Counted from the first letter of the stretch, positions 24,465 to 35,419 are shown. The stretch is 64,000 nucleotides of DNA from Bacillota bacterium (GCA_023399035.1 JAEWQX010000144.1:1-64000), one strand, 5' to 3'. Program-made: numbers and translations. The notes: generated by a model from the sequence alone, not told the origin.

Positions 24465-26027
24465 ATGTCAGATATAGATGTTATAAAAGAGAATGTTCAA
24501 TTTGAACAGCTTATTAGAGAAAGCAATTCTAACTGTGTATTAAAAGATGAATATTTGATACCAGATACTCATCCAGATGTACAGGAAATATTAACAGTTG
24601 AATCAAGACCGATGATAACTAATAAGGAAGTTGTCGGAGACAAAATTGTACTTGACGGAAAAGTTGAATATACTGTTTTATATTTGGCACGAGAAGAAAG
24701 TCTTGTAATTAATTCTGTAAACTACACTCAGAAATTTACCAGCAATATTGATCTTAATCAGGATGAACATAAGGTTATTTGTGAAGCAGAATGTAATGTA
24801 GAACATATTGAAGCTGCAATCATGAATGAAAGGAAGATATTGATTCAAGGAATATTTGATATTGATTGGGAGCTTTATAAAACAAATGAATTTGAATTTG
24901 TTAAAGAAATTGAAGGAAATGATGATGTAGAAGTTTTAAAGAAGACAGAGACTATAAACAGAATAAGCGCAAATAAGGAAATTGAATTAACAGGAAAGTC
25001 TGTAATAAGGGTTGGAATGGATAAGCCACAGATAAATAAGATACTAAACTGTGGATTACTGCTCCACAAAAAAGAAGTTAAAATAGTTGAAGATAAGATA
25101 TATTTAGGATGCTACTGTAAATTAAATATATTATACAAGGGCGATGATACAAAAGACGTAGTATGTATGGAAGATGATATTTATTTATCTAAGGAAGAAG
25201 AAATGCCAGGCATAACATCAGATATGATACCATCAGTTTATTATGAGATACTGGATGATGAGCTAATGCTTGAAGAGGATGACTTAGGTGAAGTAAGGAT
25301 AATTAATAATGAATTTTCAGTTAAGGCTAATGTTAAAGTATTTTCTCAGGAGAAAATCGATACAATAAAGGATGCATATTCACCTGATACTATTCTTGGT
25401 TTAAAAAAGGATGAATATGAAGTAGGAGTATTACAGGGAACAAATAGTTCAGAAACAGTTGTAAAGGACAATATTCAATTAAATGACACTGATTTAAAAC
25501 CAGAGCAGATAATATATGCAAATGCAGCTATAATATTGACAGATAAGGAAATCATGACAGATAAAATAGTTGTGGAGGGAATAATAAAAGCTGATGTATT
25601 ATATAAGACAATTGATGAGGAAAAATATATGTCAGATATAAAAGCAGAAATACCATTCTCATCAGCACTTGATATTTCAGGAGCAGCTGACGGTATGAAA
25701 GCAATAATAAGAGCAGCTGTGGAAAGTATTGATGCTGCAATTGAAGGAAATAGCATTGCAGTTAAAGTTAGCATGGTATTGAGTGGAAAAATATTATATG
25801 AAGTAAGCAAAGAATTTATATGTGATGTTGTTGAAGAAGATGGAGAGAAGCCTGAAAAGAAAGCCAGTATAACTATTTATGTTGTAGGTGAAGGCGATAC
25901 ACTTTGGGAACTAGCTAAGAAATATAATACAACTGTAGCAGATCTGGTTAAGATAAATGGACTTGATGATTCTAATTATATTGAAATTGGACAGAAGATA
26001 ATAATTCCGGGACGAGCAGTTTTTTAA
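24465..26027 (+). CDS. sipL: SPOCS/DUF3794-LysM spore morphogenesis protein, SipL-like
   Basis: 520 aa. Repeated SPOCS (DUF3794) beta-rich units fill residues 1-450, with short conserved blocks such as DEYLIPDTHPDVQEIL at the start. A C-terminal LysM domain begins at IYVVGEGDTLWELAKKY (about 470-518). This order is that of C. difficile SipL, which binds SpoIVA through its LysM domain and anchors the coat to the forespore; it replaces Bacillus SpoVID. GGAGG (24453-24457) precedes ATG 24465. The neighbouring coat and yabG genes support a sporulation role. Other SPOCS-LysM paralogues exist in clostridia, so orthology is likely but not certain. Confidence 0.85.
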   Translation: MSDIDVIKENVQFEQLIRESNSNCVLKDEYLIPDTHPDVQEILTVESRPMITNKEVVGDKIVLDGKVEYTVLYLAREESLVINSVNYTQKFTSNIDLNQDEHKVICEAECNVEHIEAAIMNERKILIQGIFDIDWELYKTNEFEFVKEIEGNDDVEVLKKTETINRISANKEIELTGKSVIRVGMDKPQINKILNCGLLLHKKEVKIVEDKIYLGCYCKLNILYKGDDTKDVVCMEDDIYLSKEEEMPGITSDMIPSVYYEILDDELMLEEDDLGEVRIINNEFSVKANVKVFSQEKIDTIKDAYSPDTILGLKKDEYEVGVLQGTNSSETVVKDNIQLNDTDLKPEQIIYANAAIILTDKEIMTDKIVVEGIIKADVLYKTIDEEKYMSDIKAEIPFSSALDISGAADGMKAIIRAAVESIDAAIEGNSIAVKVSMVLSGKILYEVSKEFICDVVEEDGEKPEKKASITIYVVGEGDTLWELAKKYNTTVADLVKINGLDDSNYIEIGQKIIIPGRAVF

Positions 26028-26042
26028 TCGTAAACATATATG

Positions 26043-26073
26043 AGAGATCTCAAAAAGGGGGTCTCTTTTTTTT
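26043..26073 (+). terminator. Terminator of sipL
   Basis: AGAGATC (26043-26049) pairs with GGTCTCT (26060-26066), followed by TTTTTTT. Confidence 0.85.
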
Positions 26074-26450
26074 CCAGGAATTTATAGTATTTTTATTTGT
26101 TGAATTTAAGTTATATCAATGTATTGATATATTTAAGAAGTAAGAGTTAAGAAAAAAACAGCAATCTATTTTATTTATTATTAATAGATAATAACGGTGT
26201 GTTTCAACTAAAACTATGAATTTTTCACTTTAAATTATCAAGTGAAAAGTTCATAGTTTTGTTTAGGTATCATTTATAAAACTGTTGTGATATGTAAAAC
26301 AGATTATTTTAATTTATTCAATTGCTTGTATAGGTTATGTGTGAAAACTGATAGTTTATCAAGTAATAATTGTGGGGGCATATGAAATTTGTTGAATAAA
26401 TATATTTCTTACTGGCAAGAATATATATCATGCGATATGAGGTGAGAAAT
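26074..26450. other. Noncoding gap upstream of cphB with a 21-bp inverted repeat
   Basis: A long stem is formed by 26210-26230 and 26240-26260 (left arm begins AAAACTATGAA, right arm ends TTCATAGTTTT) with one G-T pair and a 9-base loop, followed by GTTTAGG. The rest is AT-rich without an open frame. The stem is longer than needed for a terminator and lacks a clean T tract. Promoter of the cyanophycin operon not identified. Confidence 0.6.
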
Positions 26451-27266
26451 TTGAGTAATGATTTGAGTGGAAATTTAATTATTATAGGAGGAGCTGAAGA
26501 TAAACAGGGAAAGAGGGAAATATTAAAAAGAGTTTGTAATTCAATTGATAAAAATAATGATACTTTGCTTATTGCAACTATAGCTACAGAATATCCAAAG
26601 GAAGCTGCAGCTAAATACAAGAGAGTCTTTAATGATTTAAAAGTTAGAAATCTCAAGGTTCTTGATATAAGTACTAGAAATGATGCATTTGAAGAAAGTA
26701 ATGTAGACCTTATAAAAAATTGTGAACTCATTTTTTTTACTGGAGGAGATCAGTTAAGAATAACAAGCTTGATTGGAGGAACCCCGGTTTATGATGCGTT
26801 AAGAGAATGTCTTATAAATGGAGTTTTTATAGTAGGAACTTCAGCAGGTGCATCAGTCATGAGCGATACTATGATTGTTCAAGGGAATGATGATGATTCA
26901 CCAAGGAAATGTACATTAAAAATGGCTCCAGGTCTTAGTTTCATACGACATGTAATGATTGATCAACATTTCGCACAGCGAGGCAGAATAGGCAGGTTGC
27001 TTGCAGGAATAGCAGAAAATCCAGAAGTATTAGGAATAGGAATTGATGAAAACACAGCAATAGTAGTAAATGATCAAGGCATTATAGAGGTAATAGGAGA
27101 AGGTGCAGTTTATTTTATTGATGGAAGTAATATTTCATATACAAATGTATCAGAATTGCATTGTGATGAAATACTAAGCATGCACAATGTCAAATTACAT
27201 ATTTTAACTAATGGAAATAAATTTGATTTAGCAAAAAGATCACCTTTTGAGGAGGAAACAAATTAG
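26451..27266 (+). CDS. cphB: Cyanophycinase
   Basis: 271 aa, usual length. The serine nucleophile lies in VGTSAGASVMS; LIIIGGAEDK at the start and IDQHFAQRGRIGRL are typical of the family (peptidase S51 fold). It hydrolyses the beta-Asp-Arg polymer cyanophycin to dipeptides. The start is probably TTG 26451, with GAGGTGAG (26439-26446) just upstream; ATG 26430 in frame has no ribosome site. The gene is followed by cphA after two bases, forming the usual degradation/synthesis pair. Confidence 0.93.
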   Translation: MSNDLSGNLIIIGGAEDKQGKREILKRVCNSIDKNNDTLLIATIATEYPKEAAAKYKRVFNDLKVRNLKVLDISTRNDAFEESNVDLIKNCELIFFTGGDQLRITSLIGGTPVYDALRECLINGVFIVGTSAGASVMSDTMIVQGNDDDSPRKCTLKMAPGLSFIRHVMIDQHFAQRGRIGRLLAGIAENPEVLGIGIDENTAIVVNDQGIIEVIGEGAVYFIDGSNISYTNVSELHCDEILSMHNVKLHILTNGNKFDLAKRSPFEEETN

Positions 27267-27268
27267 CG

Positions 27269-29878
27269 ATGAAAATAGTGCAGAAAAGAATATATGAAGG
27301 CAAAAATATATATTCTTATAAAAAGTGTATCAGAATAGATTTAGATCTGGAAGGTTATTCTCAAATACCAAGCAAAAATATCCCTAATTTTAATTTCAAT
27401 ATTATCAAGATCCTACCAGAACTAAAGGAGCATAGGTGTGGAATAGATGAGGAATGTGGTTTTGTCAAAAGACTCGAAGAAGGTACCTATTTAGCTCATA
27501 TTTGTGAACACTGCATGATTGCCATACAAAACATTTTAGGCATAGATATATCCTATGGTAAGGCAAGAGAAATTAAAGATGAATTATATTATATAATAGT
27601 TCAATATGAATATGAGAATACTGTTATTGAAACAGCAGCCTTAGCTGTTGATTTAATTAATTCTTTAATTAAGAATATTCCTATAAATTTCAGTGATAGA
27701 ATAAAAGAAATAAAAGTGACTTTGAAAAAAGAACTGATTGGACCAACTACAAAGGCAATTTGTGATGCAGCAAAAAAATATAATCTTCCAGTTACTGAGC
27801 TAGGTAAAAGCGGTATATATCAAATAGGTTATGGAAGTCAGGGAAGAATAGTGGAGGCATCAATAAGCGATAGAACTAATTGTGTGGGAGTAGATATTTC
27901 TTGTGACAAGCTTCTCACAAAACAGTTATTAAATATTCAAAATATACCTGTAGCAGATGGGTGTAAAGTATGCAATATAATAGGGCTTTTAAGAGAAGCT
28001 GAAATTATTGGATATCCAGTTGTGCTTAAACCACAATACGGAAGTAAGGGAAAGGGAGTTATCCTTAATTTAAAAACTGAAAAGGAACTTATAGAAGCAT
28101 ATAGATCTCTTTTAAAAGTTACTGATGATATCATTATAGAAAAATATGCTTGTGGAAATGATTATAGAGTATGCGTGATTGATTATAAAGTTGTTGCTGT
28201 TTCACTCAGAATAGCACCTTTTGTTATTGGTGATGGAAAAAGTAATTTAAAATCCTTAATAGATATGTTAAATAAGGATCCATTAAGAGGAGAAGATCAC
28301 GAGAAACCACTTACAGCAATAAAGTTTGATAAAGAATTATTCAACTGTTTATATAGACAAAAAATGAGTCTTGATTATATTCCTAAGAAAGGTCAAAAAG
28401 TTAGATTAAGAGAAAATGCAAATTTATCAACTGGAGGCATGGCAGTAGATTGTACAGATAAGATATGTGATGAAAATGTCGATTACTGTATAAGAGCTGC
28501 AAAAGCACTTGGATTAGATATATGCGGTGTAGACATCTGCGCAGAAGATATCGGAATTCCTATAAATGAGCAGGACGGAATAGTAATGGAGGTTAATGCA
28601 GCGCCAGGCATAAGGATGCACCACTTCCCTTCAAAAGGTCAAAAGAGAGATGTAGGTAAAGCAATAGTTGATATGCTTTATGAAGGTCATCCTCAAAATA
28701 TACCAGTAATATCTGTTACAGGAACTAATGGAAAAACTACAACAACAAGGATGATAGGTCATGTTCTCAGTATGATGGGATTTACTACTGGTGTAACATC
28801 AACAGATGGAATTTATATTGATAACAAGTGTATTCATGAGGGTGATGATTCTGGTTTCAGCAGTGCAAAGACTGTACTTTTAAATAGAGATGTAGATGCA
28901 GCTGTTTTGGAAACTGCAAGAGGTGGAATTATAAGAAAAGGGCTGGCATATGATCTAGCAGATGTAGCTGTAATAACCAATATTACAAATGATCATCTGG
29001 GTCTTGATGGCATAGATTCTATTGAAGATTTAATGTTTGTAAAATCATTAGTAGGAGAAGGAGTAAAAAAGGATGGATATACAGTAATAAATGCAGATGA
29101 TGAATATAGCAGAAAGATTATAGATAGGATACCATGTGAAAAGATATACTTTTCACAATCAAAGGATAATGATTTGATTAAACAAAATATAGATAGTGGA
29201 AAGATTGCTGTTTTCATTGAGAATAATAATATATGTGTTATTAACAATCATAGAAAATATTTAATAATTTCTGTGAATGAATTACCTATATCTTATAATG
29301 GATTATTAACATATAATATTGAAAATGCTATGGCGGCATGTGCGGCACTTGTAGGATTAAAAATAGATTACTGCATGATAAGTAAAGGTTTTGCAGATTT
29401 TAAGTCTTATGAAAATAACAAAGGACGTTTTAATGTATTTGATTATAATGGAAGAAAAGTAATTTTAGATTACGGTCATAATATTGAAGGATATAGATCT
29501 GTTTTAACATGTTTGAATAAAATTAAAACTAAAAATAGATTAATAGGCGTTATTGGAATACCTGGAGACAGAGGCAATGATGTAATAAATGAGGTTGGAA
29601 ATATTTGCTGCGATAATTTAGAAGAAGTGATTATAAAGGAAGATAAAGATAGAAGAGGAAGAGCAGTAGGAGAAGTATCACAGCTTCTAAAAATGTCTAT
29701 TTTGAAGAAAAATAAAAATAAAAAAGTGAAAGTATATCTTGATGAAGTTGATGCACTTGAATATGCACTAAGAATTAGCAATAAAGATGATATAATAATA
29801 GTTTTCTATGAAAAATTAAATCCGTTGATAGAGTTTATTAACAATTGTGAACATGAAAGAATTAATAAAATGATTTAA
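27269..29878 (+). CDS. cphA: Cyanophycin synthetase
   Basis: 869 aa, full length. N-terminal CphA-specific domain (1 to about 160), ATP-grasp domain (about 215-470, with VVLKPQYGSKGKGV and VMEVNAAPG), and a Mur-ligase-like domain with P-loop TGTNGKTTTTR near residue 484. It makes multi-L-arginyl-poly-L-aspartate from Asp and Arg with ATP as a nitrogen and carbon store. In non-photosynthetic clostridia the pathway is known, and cyanophycin has been implicated in C. perfringens spore assembly; the adjacent spore genes here fit that. GAGGAGG upstream lies within the end of cphB, indicating translational coupling. Confidence 0.95.
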   Translation: MKIVQKRIYEGKNIYSYKKCIRIDLDLEGYSQIPSKNIPNFNFNIIKILPELKEHRCGIDEECGFVKRLEEGTYLAHICEHCMIAIQNILGIDISYGKAREIKDELYYIIVQYEYENTVIETAALAVDLINSLIKNIPINFSDRIKEIKVTLKKELIGPTTKAICDAAKKYNLPVTELGKSGIYQIGYGSQGRIVEASISDRTNCVGVDISCDKLLTKQLLNIQNIPVADGCKVCNIIGLLREAEIIGYPVVLKPQYGSKGKGVILNLKTEKELIEAYRSLLKVTDDIIIEKYACGNDYRVCVIDYKVVAVSLRIAPFVIGDGKSNLKSLIDMLNKDPLRGEDHEKPLTAIKFDKELFNCLYRQKMSLDYIPKKGQKVRLRENANLSTGGMAVDCTDKICDENVDYCIRAAKALGLDICGVDICAEDIGIPINEQDGIVMEVNAAPGIRMHHFPSKGQKRDVGKAIVDMLYEGHPQNIPVISVTGTNGKTTTTRMIGHVLSMMGFTTGVTSTDGIYIDNKCIHEGDDSGFSSAKTVLLNRDVDAAVLETARGGIIRKGLAYDLADVAVITNITNDHLGLDGIDSIEDLMFVKSLVGEGVKKDGYTVINADDEYSRKIIDRIPCEKIYFSQSKDNDLIKQNIDSGKIAVFIENNNICVINNHRKYLIISVNELPISYNGLLTYNIENAMAACAALVGLKIDYCMISKGFADFKSYENNKGRFNVFDYNGRKVILDYGHNIEGYRSVLTCLNKIKTKNRLIGVIGIPGDRGNDVINEVGNICCDNLEEVIIKEDKDRRGRAVGEVSQLLKMSILKKNKNKKVKVYLDEVDALEYALRISNKDDIIIVFYEKLNPLIEFINNCEHERINKMI

Positions 29879-29905
29879 GAAATAGTTTTATCTCAACAAC
29901 TATAT

Positions 29906-29934
29906 TAGACAGGAATTTTTACCTATGATAAAAT
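29906..29934 (+). promoter_or_regulatory. Sigma-A promoter of ispE
   Basis: TAGACA (29906-29911), 17-base spacer, TAAAAT (29929-29934); start about 25 bases before the ATG. Confidence 0.65.
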
Positions 29935-29966
29935 AATGTTAAATTGCTATGAAAGGATAAATTGAA

Positions 29967-30809
29967 ATGAAAATTAAGGCTTATGCAAAAATTAACATTG
30001 CCTTAGATGTTGTTGGGAAAAGAGAAGATGGTTATCATTTGTTAAGAATGATCATGCAGACTGTTGATTTGTATGATGTTATTGAAATAACAAAGAGTGA
30101 TTGTAATATAAAATTAAAATGTAATAAACCATATGTTCCAACAGATGAAAGAAATTTAGCGTATAAAGCTGCCAAGTTATTCAAAGAAACATATAATATT
30201 AAAGATGGTGTTTTAATAGACTTGACTAAAAATATACCGGTTTCTGCAGGAATGGCAGGCGGAAGTACTGATGCAGCTGGTGTGCTGAAGCTTATGAATA
30301 GGCTTTTTAATGTTAATGCTAGTGATGAAGAATTAAGGACATTAGGATTGAAATTAGGTGCAGATGTTCCGTACTGTATTAGTGGAGGAACAGCATTGTG
30401 TGAAGGTATAGGTGAAAAGATAACACAATTAAAGCCGTTTAAGGATAAAATATTAGTTATAGTTAAGCCTCCTTTTGGAGTATCTACTAAAGATGTATAT
30501 AAAGCTTTTGATTTATCAAAGATTGTGTTTCATCCAAGAACTGATGATATAATAAAGGCAATGGAAAATGATGATATTGATTTTGTTGCTAATAATATGA
30601 AAAACCTTCTTGAAAATGTAACATTGAGAAAGCATAGAGTTATTTTAAACATAAAAGAAGCAATGAAATCTTATGGTTCATTAGGAACTATGATGAGCGG
30701 AAGCGGTCCGACTGTATTTGCATTTTTTGATGATATGTTAAAGGCACAGGAGTGCTATGATGAAATGAAAAAGAAATATAAAGATGTATTTATATCAAGG
30801 ACAATATAA
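29967..30809 (+). CDS. ispE: 4-diphosphocytidyl-2-C-methyl-D-erythritol kinase
   Basis: 280 aa. GHMP kinase with the glycine-rich ATP loop VSAGMAGGSTDAAG (about residues 91-104), N-terminal AYAKINIALDV and C-terminal MSGSGPTVFAFF. It phosphorylates CDP-methylerythritol in the MEP isoprenoid pathway, in the cytoplasm. AAAGGA precedes ATG 29967. Other MEP genes are not in the window. In many Firmicutes ispE is near purR; here it is followed by spoIIR. Confidence 0.96.
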   Translation: MKIKAYAKINIALDVVGKREDGYHLLRMIMQTVDLYDVIEITKSDCNIKLKCNKPYVPTDERNLAYKAAKLFKETYNIKDGVLIDLTKNIPVSAGMAGGSTDAAGVLKLMNRLFNVNASDEELRTLGLKLGADVPYCISGGTALCEGIGEKITQLKPFKDKILVIVKPPFGVSTKDVYKAFDLSKIVFHPRTDDIIKAMENDDIDFVANNMKNLLENVTLRKHRVILNIKEAMKSYGSLGTMMSGSGPTVFAFFDDMLKAQECYDEMKKKYKDVFISRTI

Positions 30810-30831
30810 AATTATATAAAAATTGTGTATA

Positions 30832-30874
30832 AAACCCCTTTAAGTGGTTAATAATTTCAACTACAAGGGGGTTT
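30832..30874 (+). promoter_or_regulatory. Hairpin enclosing the spoIIR ribosome binding site
   Basis: AAACCCCTT (30832-30840) pairs with AAGGGGGTTT (30865-30874, one bulged G), and inside it GTGGT (30844-30848) pairs with ACTAC (30860-30864). The right arm is the spoIIR ribosome site (AGGGGG). It may also act as the ispE terminator (TTTGTTT follows). Either way, transcripts entering from ispE would translate spoIIR poorly. Confidence 0.6.
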
Positions 30875-30878
30875 GTTT

Positions 30879-31568
30879 ATGAAAAGATTTTTTGATATAA
30901 AATTAATACTGCTTCTTGTAGTATTATTAACTGCTAATATATTCTACGGATGCACTACTGTAACAGTTGATAAGGTATGTGCAAATAATTTAGATGCAAA
31001 AATACTTAACTATAATGATGTTAAGGATTCACTTATAAGGTTCCATGTAATAGCTAATAGTGACAGTGATGAAGATCAGCAATTAAAGCTTAAGGTTAAA
31101 AATAAAGTAATTGAATATTTATATCCATATTTAAGTGAAAGCAAATCTTTAGATGATTCAAGACAGATAATAAAAGATAATATGGATGAAGTTAAGACGC
31201 TTACACAGGAAGTTATAAAAGAAGAGGGATATAATTACGATGTAAATCTTCAATTATCAAGGGAAAACTTTCCGGATAAATCATATGGTAATATTGTTTT
31301 ACCACAAGGAAACTATGAAGCTTTCAGAATAATAATAGGCAAAGGTAAAGGTAGGAACTGGTGGTGTGTAATGTTTCCACCATTATGTTTTGTAGATGAA
31401 TCAAAAGCAGAAGTAGAGTATGATAAAGTAGAGAAAGAAATAAAAGATCAACAAGATAATGAACAAAATAATTTAGAAGAAGATTATAAGGATTGTGATA
31501 ACGGCGATAAAGATAATATTGTTATTAAATTTAAATTAGCAGAGGTTATCCAGAATTTATTTAAGTAG
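30879..31568 (+). CDS. spoIIR: Stage II sporulation protein R
   Basis: 229 aa. N-terminal membrane/signal segment (about residues 8-24), then the SpoIIR domain: FHVIANSDSDEDQQLKLKVK, and PQGNYEAFRIIIGKGKGRNW followed by WCVMFPPLCFVD. SpoIIR is made in the forespore under sigma-F, exported to the intermembrane space and triggers SpoIIGA to process pro-sigma-E. ATG 30879 is 7 bases after AGGGGG; TTG 30873 is less likely. The C-terminal acidic tail (about 180-215) is not conserved in general. Spaced 12 bases from the next gene. Confidence 0.93.
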   Translation: MKRFFDIKLILLLVVLLTANIFYGCTTVTVDKVCANNLDAKILNYNDVKDSLIRFHVIANSDSDEDQQLKLKVKNKVIEYLYPYLSESKSLDDSRQIIKDNMDEVKTLTQEVIKEEGYNYDVNLQLSRENFPDKSYGNIVLPQGNYEAFRIIIGKGKGRNWWCVMFPPLCFVDESKAEVEYDKVEKEIKDQQDNEQNNLEEDYKDCDNGDKDNIVIKFKLAEVIQNLFK

Positions 31569-31580
31569 GGGGATTATAAA

Positions 31581-32570
31581 ATGACAAGAGCGTTAGCCAT
31601 GATTTCAGGTGGATTAGATAGTATACTGGCAGCAAAATTAATAAAAGAACAAGGGATAGAAGTTATAGGGATATGCTTCAGATCATATTTTTTCAATGAA
31701 GAAAATGCTAAAAGAATGACAAAACAAATAGGAATACCATTAGAAGTAGTTGATTTTTCAAAGGAACACTTTGAAATGGTTAAGAGTCCTGATCACGGAT
31801 GGGGTAAAAATATGAATCCTTGTATAGACTGTCATGCAATGATGATGAGATATAGTGGAGAACTTCTTAAAAAATTCGAAGCTGATTTCATTATAACAGG
31901 AGAGGTTTTAAATCAAAGACCAATGTCTCAAAACAGATCGGCTTTAGATGTTGTTAAGAAGCAGTCTGGATTTAGTGATAAAATTTTAAGACCTTTATGT
32001 GCAAAGAACTTAAAACCAACTCAGATGGAAATTGACGGATTAGTGGACAGAGAAAAATTATTAGATATTTCAGGAAGAAATAGAAAGCCTCAAATGGCCT
32101 TAGCTGAACAATGGGGTATTAAGGATTATCCATCACCAGCAGGCGGATGCAAGCTTACAGAACCTAATTATTCTATAAGATTAAAGGATGTACTTAACAG
32201 AAAAGGTGATGCTACAGAAAAGGATATACACCTTCTTAAGTATGGAAGACATTTTGTAAGTGATAACAGCACAAAGATAATTGTATCTAGAACTGCTGAT
32301 GAGGGTAATGAATTAAAAAAATTATTAAACAAAAATGATTTAATGTTTATTCCAAGTAATTTTAACGGAGCTATGGTAGTTATACCAGAAGGATATATTC
32401 CAAATGAGGATGATATAATTCTAGCATGCAGATTAGCAGTGAGATACAGCAAGGGCAGAGATGAGGAAAGCGTTGAAGTTAAGTATGGACGTGTATCTAC
32501 TAATTTCACTGACGTAAGAAATGTTTCTGCAATAACGCAGGAAGAACTTGAAAAATATAATATTAATTAA
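31581..32570 (+). CDS. PP-loop ATPase related to tRNA thiolation enzymes (ThiI/MnmA type, without THUMP)
   Basis: 329 aa. The PP-loop SGGLDS is near residue 9 and is followed by the signature CIDCHAMM (CxxC) and ITGEVLNQRPMSQN, with a small C-terminal domain. PP-loop enzymes adenylate a substrate carbonyl; the closest functional relatives insert sulfur into tRNA uridine (4-thiouridine or 2-thiouridine). The RNA-binding THUMP domain of ThiI is absent, so the exact product is unknown. It follows spoIIR by 12 bases and precedes the DUF1934 gene, suggesting one transcript. Genome databases sometimes call it thiouridylate methyltransferase, which the motifs do not support. Confidence 0.78.
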   Translation: MTRALAMISGGLDSILAAKLIKEQGIEVIGICFRSYFFNEENAKRMTKQIGIPLEVVDFSKEHFEMVKSPDHGWGKNMNPCIDCHAMMMRYSGELLKKFEADFIITGEVLNQRPMSQNRSALDVVKKQSGFSDKILRPLCAKNLKPTQMEIDGLVDREKLLDISGRNRKPQMALAEQWGIKDYPSPAGGCKLTEPNYSIRLKDVLNRKGDATEKDIHLLKYGRHFVSDNSTKIIVSRTADEGNELKKLLNKNDLMFIPSNFNGAMVVIPEGYIPNEDDIILACRLAVRYSKGRDEESVEVKYGRVSTNFTDVRNVSAITQEELEKYNIN

Positions 32571-32606
32571 ATTAAAATAAAATTTATTTGTATTTTGGAG
32601 GAGAAC

Positions 32607-33020
32607 ATGGTTAAAAATGCAGTTATTACTGTTCAAAGCAGGGTTTCGGTTGAAGATGATTTAATAGAAGTAATAACTCCAGGAAAATTTCATATTACTA
32701 AAAGTGGATTTAAAGTTGAATATGATGAAACTAAGCTTTCAGGAATGGAAGGAACTAAAACTACTATGGTAATCAAGGATAAATACTTTAAGTTAAACAG
32801 AGTTGGGACAACTGAAACAAACATGGAGTTTGAAAAAGATACACAATCAGTATCACTATATAAGACTCCTTTTGGTGCAATGAGTGTTGTAGTTGATACT
32901 AAGAATTTAGAAATTGATGTTGATGACAATGGCGGCACAATACATATCTTATATACTTTAAATGTTGAAGGACAACAGTTGATAGAAACTGATTTAAATG
33001 TAGTTATAAAAGCTCAATAA
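32607..33020 (+). CDS. DUF1934 (YwiB-like) small beta-barrel protein
   Basis: 137 aa. Calycin-like all-beta protein recognised from VKNAVITVQSRVSVEDD at the start, SLYKTPFGAMSVVVDT in the middle and VEGQQLIETDLNVVIK at the end. Function of the family is unknown; no membrane segment or catalytic motif is visible. GGAGGAG (32597-32603) precedes ATG 32607. It closes the spoIIR transcript unit and is followed by a strong terminator. Confidence 0.85.
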   Translation: MVKNAVITVQSRVSVEDDLIEVITPGKFHITKSGFKVEYDETKLSGMEGTKTTMVIKDKYFKLNRVGTTETNMEFEKDTQSVSLYKTPFGAMSVVVDTKNLEIDVDDNGGTIHILYTLNVEGQQLIETDLNVVIKAQ

Positions 33021-33025
33021 AACAT

Positions 33026-33072
33026 AAAAGGAGTATTGATTTAAAATTTATTTAAATCAATACTCCTTTTTA
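33026..33072 (+). terminator. Terminator after the DUF1934 gene
   Basis: A 20-bp perfect stem (33026-33045 with 33051-33070, AAAAGGAGTATTG against CAATACTCCTTTT) and a T tract. Confidence 0.93.
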
Positions 33073-33241
33073 ATATGAATAAGATATAAACCTTATATCA
33101 AATCTTAAATGATTAAAGCATGAGTATTATGGATATAATTAACTTTAGGATTATTATGTTAAGTGTCATATATGAATATATTTCAAGTTAAGCGGTTTTA
33201 ATCAGACTGATGAATAAAGTGTAAGATTAAGGGAGGTTAGT

Positions 33242-33535
33242 ATGGATAATAATAAGTATTTAAAAATATTAAAGATTATATACGGTTATTATGGAATAGA
33301 TGAAAGCGGATTTGTTAAGTTATTAAAAAATAGAGATAAAAAATTTCTGATTTTACTTGTATTAAAAAATAATAATTTCCTTGAGAGTTCTGATTTAATT
33401 AATATATTCGGGATAAATAGTGTAAGTAAGATGAAGCGTACTATTAAAAGTGCTGAGGAAAAGTTTCTGGTAAACAGTTTTTTTAGAAAGGATTATGTAG
33501 AATTAGAAGAAAAAATAAAAAAACAAATAGACTAG
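33242..33535 (+). CDS. Small protein of unknown function, helix-rich
   Basis: 97 aa; family not recognised. The whole chain is predicted helical, basic and Lys/Leu/Asn-rich; the middle part (KKFLILLVLKNNNFLESSDL then INSVSKMKRTIKSAEEKF) could form a helix-turn-helix, so a DNA-binding role is a guess. GGGAGG precedes ATG 33242. It sits directly upstream of pyrG, the place taken by rpoE (RNA polymerase delta) in Bacillus, but no sequence similarity to delta was seen. Confidence 0.7.
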   Translation: MDNNKYLKILKIIYGYYGIDESGFVKLLKNRDKKFLILLVLKNNNFLESSDLINIFGINSVSKMKRTIKSAEEKFLVNSFFRKDYVELEEKIKKQID

Positions 33536-33610
33536 TGCAAAAAAAGACTAGATATTAATAAAGATATGTGATATTATATATTCTATGTTATTAAAAACAA
33601 CACAAATAAA

Positions 33611-33633
33611 CCAATAAAATGTCTATTTATTGG
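33611..33633 (+). promoter_or_regulatory. Leader hairpin upstream of pyrG
   Basis: CCAATAAA (33611-33618) pairs with TTTATTGG (33626-33633), loop ATGTCTA, followed by GTGAGTTTTAGT. It could be a weak terminator after the small upstream gene or part of a pyrG leader. The run of G at the start site needed for Bacillus-type CTP attenuation was not seen. Confidence 0.4.
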
Positions 33634-33707
33634 GTGAGTTTTAGTATACCACTATAAAGAAGATAAGTCAATAGAAAAATAAAATAAATTTATTTCGACA
33701 TATATAG

Positions 33708-35324
<1,617 letters not shown>

Positions 35325-35384
35325 TATATAGAGTACATAAAACAAAGTAATTTGTAATATTAAAAAAATTAATATATAATAGAG

Positions 35385-35419
35385 TAAACTGGTGAAATGA
35401 ATATAATTTCACCAGTTTA
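35385..35419 (+). terminator. Inverted repeat after pyrG, probable terminator
   Basis: TAAACTGGTGAAAT (35385-35398) and ATTTCACCAGTTTA (35406-35419), a perfect 14-bp stem. The following sequence is AAATTACTTT, so the T tract is weak. Confidence 0.6.
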
